A stretch of 64,000 nucleotides of DNA. Origin: an uncultured bacterium (lineage in GTDB: Bacteria; Bacteroidota; Bacteroidia; Bacteroidales; Marinifilaceae). The stretch lies in the NCBI GenBank assembly GCA_905216195.1, contig CAJMSX010000012.1, forward strand, positions 1 to 64,000, in the 5' to 3' direction. Below the pieces are notes generated by a model. The model was not told where the DNA came from. It worked only from the letters and a program-made list of their open reading frames with translations, and did no database searches. The position numbers were made by a program, and so were the translations under genes. Shown in pieces: positions 54,461 to 62,422 of the stretch. How positions within the stretch are numbered: position 1 is the stretch's first letter; the number at the start of each line of letters is the position of its first letter.

Positions 54461-54751
54461 ACGAGGATAAGAAATTTTGACATATCTGTCTGAATGACAG
54501 CGTAGAATAGTGAGAAAGAAAGTTGTTAGTAACGATTTAGCGACAATGTAACTACGTTGAATTGCTGCACTTTGCAACTCGTCAAACAACTCTATGCAAA
54601 TATACATCAAAAATCGAATATGGCAAAACTCCTGTATATTATAATCCATTTCTTTCTTCTTTCCCAAAAAAAAGTATAGCCGTATCGACGCTTCCCGCTT
54701 CACAGAATCGGACTTTATTTGGTGATAGATTCCAATAATCGAATATTCTCC

Positions 54752-54781
54752 TTTGTAGGGCACGGAAGCAGTATATCTTTG
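54752..54781 (+). promoter_or_regulatory. Promoter P1 of the HEPN-like gene
   Basis: TTTG (54752-54755), an 18-bp spacer and TATCTTTG (54774-54781), oriented to the HEPN-like gene. Confidence 0.5.
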
Positions 54782-54787
54782 GTAATG

Positions 54788-54818
54788 TTTGACTTTTAAC
54801 GGTATATAGTTAACTTTG
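54788..54818 (+). promoter_or_regulatory. Promoter P2 of the HEPN-like gene
   Basis: TTTG (54788-54791), a 19-bp spacer and TAACTTTG (54811-54818) match the consensus exactly. The start site near 54824 favours the ATG at 54883 over the GTG at 54835. Confidence 0.62.
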
Positions 54819-54882
54819 TAGAAAATATAGTATTGTGTCTAAAGATTTAGGATTATGTGATTCAGCAGTAAATGGCAACAAA

Positions 54883-55734
54883 ATGGAAGAAAAAGTTAAC
54901 ATATTGATATCCAATTTACAGCAACTGATTAAACAGTTGAATCAATTAGGACTAACTAAATTATCTGATTCTATTTCTCTCGCTTGTAATTGTCTCAAAT
55001 CACACGATTTAATCGGGTTAGATATCATATTAGTCTCTTTTAGTAATAGCAATATACAAAGAGAGATAAATAATTGCAAAATTTATAATATGGTAGTGCG
55101 TGCAATAGAACTTACAAAAGACATCCAAGAAGATTTTAATAACGATATTACACCATTAACCAAAGCAGAGGAATTATTTCTTCATATTAGCTATAATAAG
55201 TTTTTTGATATTAGTGAAGAAATTTATTCACCAGAATTTTGGAGGCAATCTCCCCAATACAGATTTAGTAAAATCTCGCAAGCATTCAGTATTTATGGAG
55301 AGATTTTAACCTATGAACCGATTCAGGGTGTTCTAAATTGGATGTCTAAATATCGTCCTCCTATGGAATCTGAGATTTCAGGCCCGTTGTTTAAATTTAT
55401 TCGTAATATACTTGCTCACTTTCCATTTTATGATTCGTGGGATGATATATGGATAAGTAGAGATTTAGTTAATTGGAGGACTCAGGGGCAAAGCATAGAT
55501 AAGTTTCTAAAAAAATACTCTGGATTACCTGCGATAAAATATCGTTTCAAAGAAAATACAAAGCCAAGTTTCACTTTTATAACAATATCTTTCCCTGAAA
55601 AATATGATTCAGAAAAAATATACTTGAAAGACATAATAAAGGAAGAAGAAGGTGTGAAATTTGCACTTGTTATGATGCGTAAAGTCCTTAATACACAAAT
55701 AGAATCTATGACAGAAACAACAACGACACATTAG
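54883..55734 (+). CDS. HEPN-motif protein, candidate defence RNase
   Basis: The 283-residue, AT-rich, mainly helical protein has no close family known to me. Near residue 174 it carries RNILAH, the R-N-X3-H signature (RX4H) of HEPN ribonucleases, in the setting FKFIRNILAHFPFYDSWDDIW. HEPN proteins are toxins of abortive-infection and toxin-antitoxin systems. No nucleotidyltransferase partner is adjacent, so it may act alone or with a distant partner. I start it at the ATG at 54883; a GTG at 54835 in frame is only about ten bases from the predicted transcription start. A 12-bp hairpin follows the gene. Confidence 0.65.
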   Translation: MEEKVNILISNLQQLIKQLNQLGLTKLSDSISLACNCLKSHDLIGLDIILVSFSNSNIQREINNCKIYNMVVRAIELTKDIQEDFNNDITPLTKAEELFLHISYNKFFDISEEIYSPEFWRQSPQYRFSKISQAFSIYGEILTYEPIQGVLNWMSKYRPPMESEISGPLFKFIRNILAHFPFYDSWDDIWISRDLVNWRTQGQSIDKFLKKYSGLPAIKYRFKENTKPSFTFITISFPEKYDSEKIYLKDIIKEEEGVKFALVMMRKVLNTQIESMTETTTTH

Positions 55735-55757
55735 CATACCTATATACCAAGCCTAAA

Positions 55758-55793
55758 AAGAATAACCACTCAATTCATTGGGTGGTTATTCTT
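55758..55793 (+). terminator. Terminator after the HEPN-like gene
   Basis: AAGAATAACCAC (55758-55769) pairs perfectly with GTGGTTATTCTT (55782-55793). No long T run follows. Confidence 0.7.
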
Positions 55794-55990
55794 GATATAA
55801 AAGTTAGTATCGACTTAAAATTGGTATAGGGGCAAAGCCTACGGGATCTTCTTAGGTTTTATAATTGGGAGACTTTATTGTACTAACTTAAAACACTATA
55901 ATTTTAATTGTGAATAATCGGTTGCGAAAAAGTCGTTCATACCTTCTTACATTCGTAATTAAACGGTACACCGAAATACAGTTGAAATCG

Positions 55991-56046
55991 GTAAATCAGT
56001 AAGACAATAAATCAGCAAATCAATAAGTCAGTAAGTCAATACGACA
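55991..56046 (+). repeat. Seven tandem 8-bp repeats, consensus RTAARTCA
   Basis: Seven consecutive 8-bp units read: GTAAATCA, GTAAGACA, ATAAATCA, GCAAATCA, ATAAGTCA, GTAAGTCA, ATACGACA. The unit is not a multiple of three, so it is not coding. Iteron-like arrays of this kind bind partition or replication proteins. Confidence 0.9.
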
Positions 56047-56341
56047 GAGCATCGATGCTGCATTGACTACTTGTACCGTTGGAGACTTATAGCAGTGTGG
56101 GATTACTCTGTTAAATCCACAATGCATCATTCCACTGTCTCTCCAGTTTCATATTGCATCGTTTATTACAGAATAGAAGACGTTTTTTATCGCTTATCCG
56201 CAGGCGATGGTTTGCTGTATTCGGGTAGCGATGGGATGTTCGGCCTTAAAAATAGCCGCGACACTTGCACCATGACAGGGCGCAACACTCGGCTAACTGA
56301 AAAGTGGTCGGTTTTCCGCTATCCATCTTCGGACGGATTTT

Positions 56342-56455
56342 TATGTTCGACGGAACATAGCAAGGTGTGTATCGAGTAACTCGATACCTTTCGGGTTACT
56401 CCCGAAAGCCTTGCCCTGACGGGGGACAAATCGCGCCTCCGAAGTCGGGCGATTT
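56342..56455. repeat. Cluster of palindromes forming a branched structure
   Basis: Four perfect inverted repeats lie in 114 bp: TATGTTC/GAACATA (56342-56359), GTATCGAGT/ACTCGATAC (56369-56387), CTTTCGGG/CCCGAAAG (56388-56408) and AAATCGC/GCGATTT (56428-56455). An outer stem GCAAGG (56360-56365) with CCTTGC (56409-56414) encloses the middle two, giving a three-way junction. Such a structure fits an origin of transfer or replication of a mobile element, or a strong transcription block. It marks the change from AT-rich to GC-rich DNA. Confidence 0.75.
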
Positions 56456-56529
56456 AGAAGAAATGAAAGGGGGTTAATTGTAAAATCCTTATCGAACCGG
56501 GCAGTTTTCAGCTTTTCACGTCCGATCTT

Positions 56530-57663
56530 TCACTCGAAGACCTTGAGCAACGCCCGTTTGTCCTCCTCCTTTTTGACACGCAGGTAGTTGCGGTAGTTTC
56601 CGAATCCGGCCATCAACACCAGCTCCATGTTGCTTTTGTCGCTGTACCGGGGCGCAAGACGCAGACGGTCGAGTTCCTGCAAGCGGCAGCGGTTTATCAG
56701 GCGGCTGAAATTCATGCTGTATTCGCGGTTGATAAAGGCCGAGAGGTAATTGCGGTTGGTGTTCAGCCCGGCGGCGAGGTCGGTGATGCGGAGTCGGGGA
56801 TTGATATAGGGCTTCTTCTCGCACAGGTAACGCTCGAACTGCTTGCGGTCGAGGGCGGAGTCCTTCTGCGTCGTATCTTCCTCTTTCCCGTCGGCGGGTT
56901 CGGGCTGGATGATCAGGTAATTGCCGTCGAGCATGTTGTAGCATAAAATAATGTATAAGACGGAATAGGGCAAAGCCCCCAACCAGACGAACCACAAGGA
57001 GGAGAAGGTGTCGATGCCCAGCAAGATGCCGGCAAGGGGGACGGGGATGCAGACAAAGATCAAAAGCTGGATGCCGAAAAGCCAGTCGAGCGAAGTGCGC
57101 TGAGCCTCGGAAGAGTAATCTACGACGAAACGCCTGTATCGACGGATGTTGCGCAGGCTGAGCAGCGGATAAAGCGTATTGTAGACGATGAAGATGATAC
57201 TCGTGAGTATATAGACAATGCCGAACCACGCATCGGAGGTAAGGCTGGCGCTCTCGTAAACCACGGCCATCTGTTTCTCAGCGGGAACAAAGAGGTCGCA
57301 TCCGGCTGAAAATGCTGTGATAGCTAACGGGATAGCAACATGCAGGCGGTTGAGCCTGCGTGACCCGCTGGTGTCCGTCAGCAGGGCTACAAAGTGATAG
57401 AACATCACCTGGTCGAGCATCAGGGCCAGCAGAAAGACCGTGTGGTAATGGACAAATCCATCGGGGCTTACCGCATAGAGTACCATCCCGAACCACCCCA
57501 GCGCGGTAACCAGATAGATGACGGCCAGATACAACCTGAGCCGCCTCTCCTGCACATTCCGTTGGCAGGTGCGGGCGTCCATGAGCATCATAAGCATACA
57601 GCCTACGGCGCATACGACGGGTGTGGAGAACGCGAACGCTTCCACTTGTTCATGCGCGATCAT
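56530..57663 (-). CDS. Membrane-embedded AraC-type transcription regulator, distal gene
   Basis: The 377-residue protein has six to seven membrane helices (about residues 10-240) followed by a C-terminal AraC-type DNA-binding domain: ITDLAAGLNTNRNYLSAFINREYSMNFSRLINRCRLQELDRL and the second helix-turn-helix ELVLMAGFGNYRNYLRVKKEE. It starts by a 4-bp ATGA overlap with the paralogue upstream. It would sense a membrane or periplasmic signal and bind DNA directly, with no separate sensor kinase. Codon use is GC-rich, unlike the core genes. The likely target is the divergent fimbrial operon. Confidence 0.85.
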   Translation of the reverse strand: MIAHEQVEAFAFSTPVVCAVGCMLMMLMDARTCQRNVQERRLRLYLAVIYLVTALGWFGMVLYAVSPDGFVHYHTVFLLALMLDQVMFYHFVALLTDTSGSRRLNRLHVAIPLAITAFSAGCDLFVPAEKQMAVVYESASLTSDAWFGIVYILTSIIFIVYNTLYPLLSLRNIRRYRRFVVDYSSEAQRTSLDWLFGIQLLIFVCIPVPLAGILLGIDTFSSLWFVWLGALPYSVLYIILCYNMLDGNYLIIQPEPADGKEEDTTQKDSALDRKQFERYLCEKKPYINPRLRITDLAAGLNTNRNYLSAFINREYSMNFSRLINRCRLQELDRLRLAPRYSDKSNMELVLMAGFGNYRNYLRVKKEEDKRALLKVFE

Positions 57664-58895
57664 GGTGTACCTCCTTTCTTCCTGCCGGATTCTTTTTCCT
57701 CCGCCTCTGCTGCCGCTTCCCGTTCGGCGGCGATAGCCCTCAAATAGGTGCGGTAATTGTCGAATCCCGCCTTTTCGACCAGCGAACGCATGCTTTTACC
57801 GCGATTGGAGGGCAGCGCACGCAGGCGGTCGAGTTCGCGGAGCCGCCAGCGGTTCAGATAGCGGTTGAAATTCATGCCGTAGGTGCGGTTGATAAAACTC
57901 GACAGCGCGGTGCGGTTCACATCGAACACCTCGACCAGATCGGCGATTTTGCACGCCGGATCGAGCCACGGCTTTTCATGGCGGAAATAAGCCTCCAAAC
58001 GAACGCGGCTCAATTTGCCGCTGTGATGCCTGCGCAGGGGTTTGGATTCCGGGCTATCGGTGGCTTCCGGTTGCATTTGCGGTGCAGCCGCTATTATTGG
58101 AACCGCACCTTGCCGGGCGTCGTTGTCGGGCAAGACATACAGCCGATACTTGCGGCGGATGATGTGGTACGAGAGCAAGACGTGCTGAAAGGCCATCGCC
58201 CCGGCAGCGAGGATCGTCCAAAACGAATGCAGGATCGTTGCGCGGGGCATAAACGTAGGCAACAGCGACGAGAGCAGCGAGGCGATGGAGATACCCACCA
58301 GAAACACCACCCACCGGGCGGTTTGCCGTCCGGGGGCTTGTTTCCCGTTTGTGCGGTGATAGTAACGTACCAGCAAGGCAATCGTCAGTATATAATAGGC
58401 CATTCCGAAAATCATGCGCAAAAGAGGCTTGAGGGTAAAGAAACGCGCGAACGCTTCGTACCCTGCGGGAAAGACCTGCGCCTTGCCCTCGACGATCCCG
58501 ATCTGCACATCCATCGGCACGAACAGCGACCAGACGAACAGCACCCCCGCAAGCAGTCCCGGCAATAGGTAGTGCTGCGGCGAAAACCGTTCCGCCTCTC
58601 CCAGACGGGTAAGGTAGCGGACGATGCGGTAGAAAAAGATCGAGGGCAGCACGTAAGAGAGCAGGCACAGCACGTTGAGCCATGTAAAGAGCACCGGATG
58701 AAATTCGTAGCAGAATGTCATATACCAGCCCAAAGCGGAGAGCGCAAGATAGACCAGCATGATCTTTTTCAGGCGGCGTTCCTCCTGCGAGAGGCAGTCG
58801 CGCAGGGAGAGGGCCACCAACGCCGAGCAGGTGATGGCCGAAAAAACAGGGATAAGAACTGTAATACCGACTTTATAGGCTGCTAAAATATCCAT
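57660..58895 (-). CDS. Membrane-embedded AraC-type transcription regulator, proximal gene
   Basis: The 411-residue paralogue has the same plan: about seven membrane helices (residues 10-250), a linker, then an AraC domain (IADLVEVFDVNRTALSSFINRTYGMNFNRYLNRWRLRELDRL, with SLVEKAGFDNYRTYLRAI as second helix-turn-helix). Both proteins share layout and the phrase for the recognition helix, so they may form homo- or heterodimers. It is the first gene of the pair; its start is 573 bp from the divergent OmpA/DUF3575 gene. Repeats at 58960-59043 are plausible binding sites. Confidence 0.85.
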   Translation of the reverse strand: MDILAAYKVGITVLIPVFSAITCSALVALSLRDCLSQEERRLKKIMLVYLALSALGWYMTFCYEFHPVLFTWLNVLCLLSYVLPSIFFYRIVRYLTRLGEAERFSPQHYLLPGLLAGVLFVWSLFVPMDVQIGIVEGKAQVFPAGYEAFARFFTLKPLLRMIFGMAYYILTIALLVRYYHRTNGKQAPGRQTARWVVFLVGISIASLLSSLLPTFMPRATILHSFWTILAAGAMAFQHVLLSYHIIRRKYRLYVLPDNDARQGAVPIIAAAPQMQPEATDSPESKPLRRHHSGKLSRVRLEAYFRHEKPWLDPACKIADLVEVFDVNRTALSSFINRTYGMNFNRYLNRWRLRELDRLRALPSNRGKSMRSLVEKAGFDNYRTYLRAIAAEREAAAEAEEKESGRKKGGTP

Positions 58896-58959
58896 TTTGC
58901 GAATATATCGTTTTTTTCGTCGGATGACCTCGTTTTTAAGCTAAAAAATGTAAAAATAG

Positions 58960-59043
58960 ACGATTTGTCGTGTATTTTACGATTCGTCACCATAAAAAGT
59001 GCCCTTATTACGATTTGTCGCCACATATTTTGTCGATTTGTCT
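58960..59043 (+). promoter_or_regulatory. Direct repeats, candidate AraC-type operators
   Basis: Four copies of an ACGATTTGTCG-like 11-mer start at 58960, 58979 (ACGATTCGTCA), 59010 and 59033 (TCGATTTGTCT). They lie between two divergent transcription units next to two AraC-type regulator genes. AraC-family proteins usually bind pairs of direct repeats, so these are likely operators. Confidence 0.6.
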
Positions 59044-59225
59044 ACCGAGATATTCCCCGATTGGGTAAATTTGCAAATAGAAAAGCAAGACAAATAGATG
59101 AACAGGCAGAGTCGAATAAAAAGCGAAGGCGTTTACCGGGCAACCGACCGGATGGGCGCAAGCGGAAAAGAAATCTTTTCCCGCACTTTCATCCCTGAAT
59201 ATTTGGAATATCCGGAAAATCGTGT

Positions 59226-59275
<50 letters not shown>

Positions 59276-59315
59276 TCTCACCGCCGGTAACCCGCGCGTT
59301 AATATACTTATTTTC

Positions 59316-59358
59316 AATCAGTCCGCAAAGAGCTATAACTCCTTTTTGCGGACTGATT
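59316..59358 (+). promoter_or_regulatory. Leader hairpin of the fimbrial operon
   Basis: AATCAGTCCGCAAA (59316-59329) pairs perfectly over 14 bp with TTTGCGGACTGATT (59345-59358), with a 15-nt loop. It ends 109 bp before the operon start and may act as an attenuator or as an end of an upstream RNA. Confidence 0.65.
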
Positions 59359-59467
59359 GTTTGTTATCCCTGCCCCAAACCGGAGAGGGATGCGGCCACG
59401 AACATACCGCGTCGAATACAATCCCAATCATAGAATCAATAATTATATATCACTTAATAACCCGATT

Positions 59468-60550
59468 ATGAGCAAAATGATCAAAACACTACTTACCCTT
59501 GTGCTGGCGGTATCTGTTTGTGCAGCGTCCTACGGGCAGGCCGCCCGCCCTGCAGCAGAGGAAAAAACAGCGACTTTCGTATTCCTTCCGGGAAATGACA
59601 TGTTTCTGCTGAAAGGCAATGAAACGGAGCTGGAGCGGCTCTACGCTTTGGTGGAGGAATACCGCACGGAGATCGCCGCAGGCGCAATGCCTGTGTATGT
59701 GGACGGCTATTGCGCCTCGCTGCCGACCTCGAAAGAGAACCTGACGACGGCTTTCGTACGCGCCAACCGCGTCAAGTCGGAGTTGATCCTCTCGAAAGGG
59801 CTGACGGAGGCGGATTTCATTACGAATAACTACGCACACGCGTACCTTAATAATAAGGACATGGTGGTGGTTACGCTCCGCATTCCGGCAAAGGAGGAGC
59901 CGCGCCAACCGGAACCAGTGCGGGAGGAACCCCGACCGCAGGAGCCGCAGGTAAAGGCGCAGCCCGAACCCGAACCGCAACCTGCGCAGGAGCCGGTTGC
60001 AGAGGTCGCGCCCGAACCTGCCGTGCCCGCCAAGCCCTATTGCTTTGCAGTGCGGACGAATGTGCTTTACGATGCGCTGCTGCTGCCCACGCTCGGCGTG
60101 GAGTGGCGCATAAACCGCGATCTGGGCATCAAGCTCGACGGCAGCCTCTCGTGGTGGGGCAATGAAAAAGAGAAGGTGCAAAAGATGTGGGTGCTTAACC
60201 CGGAGGTGCGGTGGTATCTGCTCCGTGACAAACGGTTCTACGTCGGGGCTGCGGGTAGTTATGGACAGTACAATATATATAAGTACCCAATCGGCAGTAT
60301 CGTATCGAAAGACACGGGCTATCAGGGCTCGATGTGGAACGCAGGCGTGACGGTCGGTTACCAGCTCTACCCCTCGCGCTGCTTCTCGGTCGATTTCAAC
60401 CTCGGTCTGGGCTACACGCGCTTCGATTACGACACGTTCGGCATCACCGACGGCGTGCGGGTGTACAAGGAGCGCGACCGAACGAAGAACTTCTGGGGGC
60501 CGACGCAGGCGGGAATATCGCTTGTCTGGACTATCGGAGGTAACAAGTAG
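59468..60550 (+). CDS. OmpA-like/DUF3575 outer-membrane protein of a fimbrial locus
   Basis: The protein has 360 residues from the Met that opens a signal peptide (ending YGQ); a longer open frame begins 111 bp upstream but has no signal. Residues about 30-135 resemble an OmpA-type peptidoglycan-binding domain (YVDGYCASLPTSKENLTTAFVRANRVKSELI). A Pro/Glu-rich linker (about 138-190) leads to a DUF3575 beta barrel (VRTNVLYDALLLPTLGVEWRI, VTVGYQLYPSRCFSVDFNLGLGY). DUF3575 proteins accompany Mfa/FimA-type pilus genes in Bacteroidales. It could anchor or transport pilus subunits. It starts the operon. Confidence 0.85.
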   Translation: MSKMIKTLLTLVLAVSVCAASYGQAARPAAEEKTATFVFLPGNDMFLLKGNETELERLYALVEEYRTEIAAGAMPVYVDGYCASLPTSKENLTTAFVRANRVKSELILSKGLTEADFITNNYAHAYLNNKDMVVVTLRIPAKEEPRQPEPVREEPRPQEPQVKAQPEPEPQPAQEPVAEVAPEPAVPAKPYCFAVRTNVLYDALLLPTLGVEWRINRDLGIKLDGSLSWWGNEKEKVQKMWVLNPEVRWYLLRDKRFYVGAAGSYGQYNIYKYPIGSIVSKDTGYQGSMWNAGVTVGYQLYPSRCFSVDFNLGLGYTRFDYDTFGITDGVRVYKERDRTKNFWGPTQAGISLVWTIGGNK

Positions 60551-60571
60551 AACAAATATAAAAACAGGAAT

Positions 60572-61441
60572 ATGAAAAGAGTTATAAAACTACAACTTGT
60601 CGGGGCAGTGGCGATAGCTACGCTTCTTGCTGCCTGCGACGTGAAAGACCCCATTTACAACACTCCGCACCCGGAGCACGGTAAAATCACGCTGACTACC
60701 GAGTGGGACGGAATCGGTGAGGGACTGCAAGCCCCCGACAGCTATACGGTCTGCATCGGCGACTATACGACCAACGTGAGCGGCTCGACCAACACGCTCG
60801 ACCACCTTTTCGCGCCGGGAACCTACCGCATGCTCATTTACAACACGCCCGAAAATATCAGCTTCGACGGGACGGTGGCGGATGCGATGAACGGTGACAC
60901 GCATGATCCCGGCTGGCTCTTCTCCTACTCCGCAGAGGTGACGATTTCAAAAGATACCGATCACGCCTTTACGGCTGTGATGAAGCAACAGTTGCGGGAA
61001 TTGACGCTGGTGATCGAACCCACGGGCGACGCCGCCGACCGGATAGAAAGCATCAAGGGCTATTTGAATGCGATAGCCGGTAAGTTCGACATGGAAAACG
61101 AGACTTACTTATTTCCAATAATGTTAATGTTTGATTTCTCGAAGATTGCCGACGGGCCCGATGCCGGGAAATGGAGTTCCACCATACGGACGTTAGGCTT
61201 CATGCCGGAAGAATCTAAAGGGCTGAGTCTCAAAATCCACTACAAAGACGGCAATCCCGAAATGCAAATCGTAACAAGCGATCTTACGGAGGCTTTGGCG
61301 GGATTCAACGACGACAAGCGCACGCCCCTGACGCTGGGCGGATCGGTGGTGGATACGCCTACCGGAGCCGGGTTCGGAGCAATCATTGACGACTGGACGG
61401 CAGGCAACGGCGACGGCGAAGATATAGACGCGAATATGTAA
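60572..61441 (+). CDS. DUF5119-like fimbrial accessory lipoprotein
   Basis: The 289-residue protein has a lipobox (TLLAAC, Cys22). The phrase NTPHPEHGKITLTTEW and the spaced YNTPENISFDGT region match the DUF5119 type that sits beside Mfa-like fimbrillins. Such proteins are thought to be pilus-anchor or tip components, similar in role to Mfa2/FimB. It lies 21 bp after the previous gene and 33 bp before the first fimbrillin. Confidence 0.75.
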   Translation: MKRVIKLQLVGAVAIATLLAACDVKDPIYNTPHPEHGKITLTTEWDGIGEGLQAPDSYTVCIGDYTTNVSGSTNTLDHLFAPGTYRMLIYNTPENISFDGTVADAMNGDTHDPGWLFSYSAEVTISKDTDHAFTAVMKQQLRELTLVIEPTGDAADRIESIKGYLNAIAGKFDMENETYLFPIMLMFDFSKIADGPDAGKWSSTIRTLGFMPEESKGLSLKIHYKDGNPEMQIVTSDLTEALAGFNDDKRTPLTLGGSVVDTPTGAGFGAIIDDWTAGNGDGEDIDANM

Positions 61442-61474
61442 CAATCGATCATATAATAATTAAATACAAGCAAA

Positions 61475-62410
61475 ATGATGAAATCAGTAACTCCAATCCG
61501 CCTGTCCGCCATCCTGATGGCGACGGCTTTCCTCTTTGCAGGATGTGAAAAAGAGAACGAAAACACAGTAGATAACCAGCCCGTAAAGGCGCGTATCACC
61601 TCCGTCATCGACGGCATGGCCACACGCGCCTCGGGCACGGCATGGGCGCCGGGCGACCGCATCGGCATCACCGCAAAGAAAGCGGACGGCACAGTGCTCT
61701 TCACCAACATGCCCTACGTCACCACAGAGGGCGACGGTGTGTTCACCCCCGAAGGCGAAGCCTTCTATTTTCAGGATAAAGACGAAGTGACTTTTACCGC
61801 CTATTATCCTTTCACCGAAAGCAGCTACATGGCAGACGACCGCTGGATAATGTTTCTAACAGGCGGATTGGAAAGCCAGAAGCCCGAAAACCAACCGAAG
61901 TATGACGTCCTGTTTGCCACCACCACGGGCAGCTCCTCCAGCCCCGACCTGCAACTGCGCTTCTGCCATTGCATGAGCCGCTTCGTGCTCCGCTTCCTGC
62001 CGGGCACCGGTGTCGCTTCGCTCGACGACATCACCTACGAGCTTAGTGGGATAATAACGGGCGGCATATTCAACACCCTGACCGGAGAAACCATCGTCAA
62101 TGAAACCTCAGTAAGCGTGGGCCTCACCGTCCCCGGCAGCAACGCCTCCGAACTGACCTCCCCGCTCATCCTCTTCCCCCAACAGAGCGAGGACGATAAA
62201 ACGCTCACGCTCACTATGCGGGGCAAGACCTACACCGCTACGTTCAAGTTTAAGGAAAACCCGAACAACGGGAACGTGCGCGAACTGGCGGCAGGGCACA
62301 CCTATACCTATAATGTAAAGATAAACAATACGTCGATGACCATCACTCCCGCCACCATCTCTAATTGGGAAGAGGGTGGCAGCGAGAATATCGACAGTAC
62401 CAACAATTAA
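61475..62410 (+). CDS. Fimbrillin-family lipoprotein
   Basis: The 311-residue protein has a lipobox (AFLFAGC, Cys24). Fimbrillin marks follow: MATRASGTAW with an Arg at which Rgp-type proteases cut pilus precursors, the motif APGDRIGI, TFTAYYPFTES, and the C-terminal AAGHTYTYNVKINNTSMTI that precedes the final strand. In type V pili the cut exposes a groove for strand exchange between subunits. It is one of two fimbrillin-like genes in the operon. Confidence 0.87.
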   Translation: MMKSVTPIRLSAILMATAFLFAGCEKENENTVDNQPVKARITSVIDGMATRASGTAWAPGDRIGITAKKADGTVLFTNMPYVTTEGDGVFTPEGEAFYFQDKDEVTFTAYYPFTESSYMADDRWIMFLTGGLESQKPENQPKYDVLFATTTGSSSSPDLQLRFCHCMSRFVLRFLPGTGVASLDDITYELSGIITGGIFNTLTGETIVNETSVSVGLTVPGSNASELTSPLILFPQQSEDDKTLTLTMRGKTYTATFKFKENPNNGNVRELAAGHTYTYNVKINNTSMTITPATISNWEEGGSENIDSTNN

Positions 62411-62422
62411 ACACGATCCGTT

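Larger units (their letters stand above)
54155..54882. other. Intergenic region with tandem promoters
   Basis: This 728-bp AT-rich stretch has no convincing gene. It includes a run of nine C (54344-54352) and three promoter-like sites: 54429-54460, 54752-54781 and 54788-54818. A transcript from the first could be a non-coding RNA or a long leader. Confidence 0.5.
55794..56529. other. Non-coding boundary region
   Basis: No gene is supported here. The stretch holds the 8-bp repeat array and the palindrome cluster, and changes from AT-rich to GC-rich near 56.4 kb. It resembles an intergenic control region of a conjugative element, but I see no mobilisation gene in the window. Confidence 0.55.

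Noticed and set aside
54452..54763. Minus-strand 103-codon frame in the AT-rich gap
   Set aside because: It lies over plus-strand promoters, has no recognisable motif and no promoter of its own.
55991..56046. CRISPR array
   Set aside because: The repeats are 8 bp with no spacers and there are no cas genes.
56071..56379. Plus-strand 102-codon frame in the boundary region
   Set aside because: It runs into the palindrome cluster and has no protein-like pattern.
57621..58568. Plus-strand 315-codon frame opposite the regulator genes
   Set aside because: GC-rich DNA creates long antisense frames. The minus strand carries a clear membrane protein with an AraC domain, while this frame has no motif.
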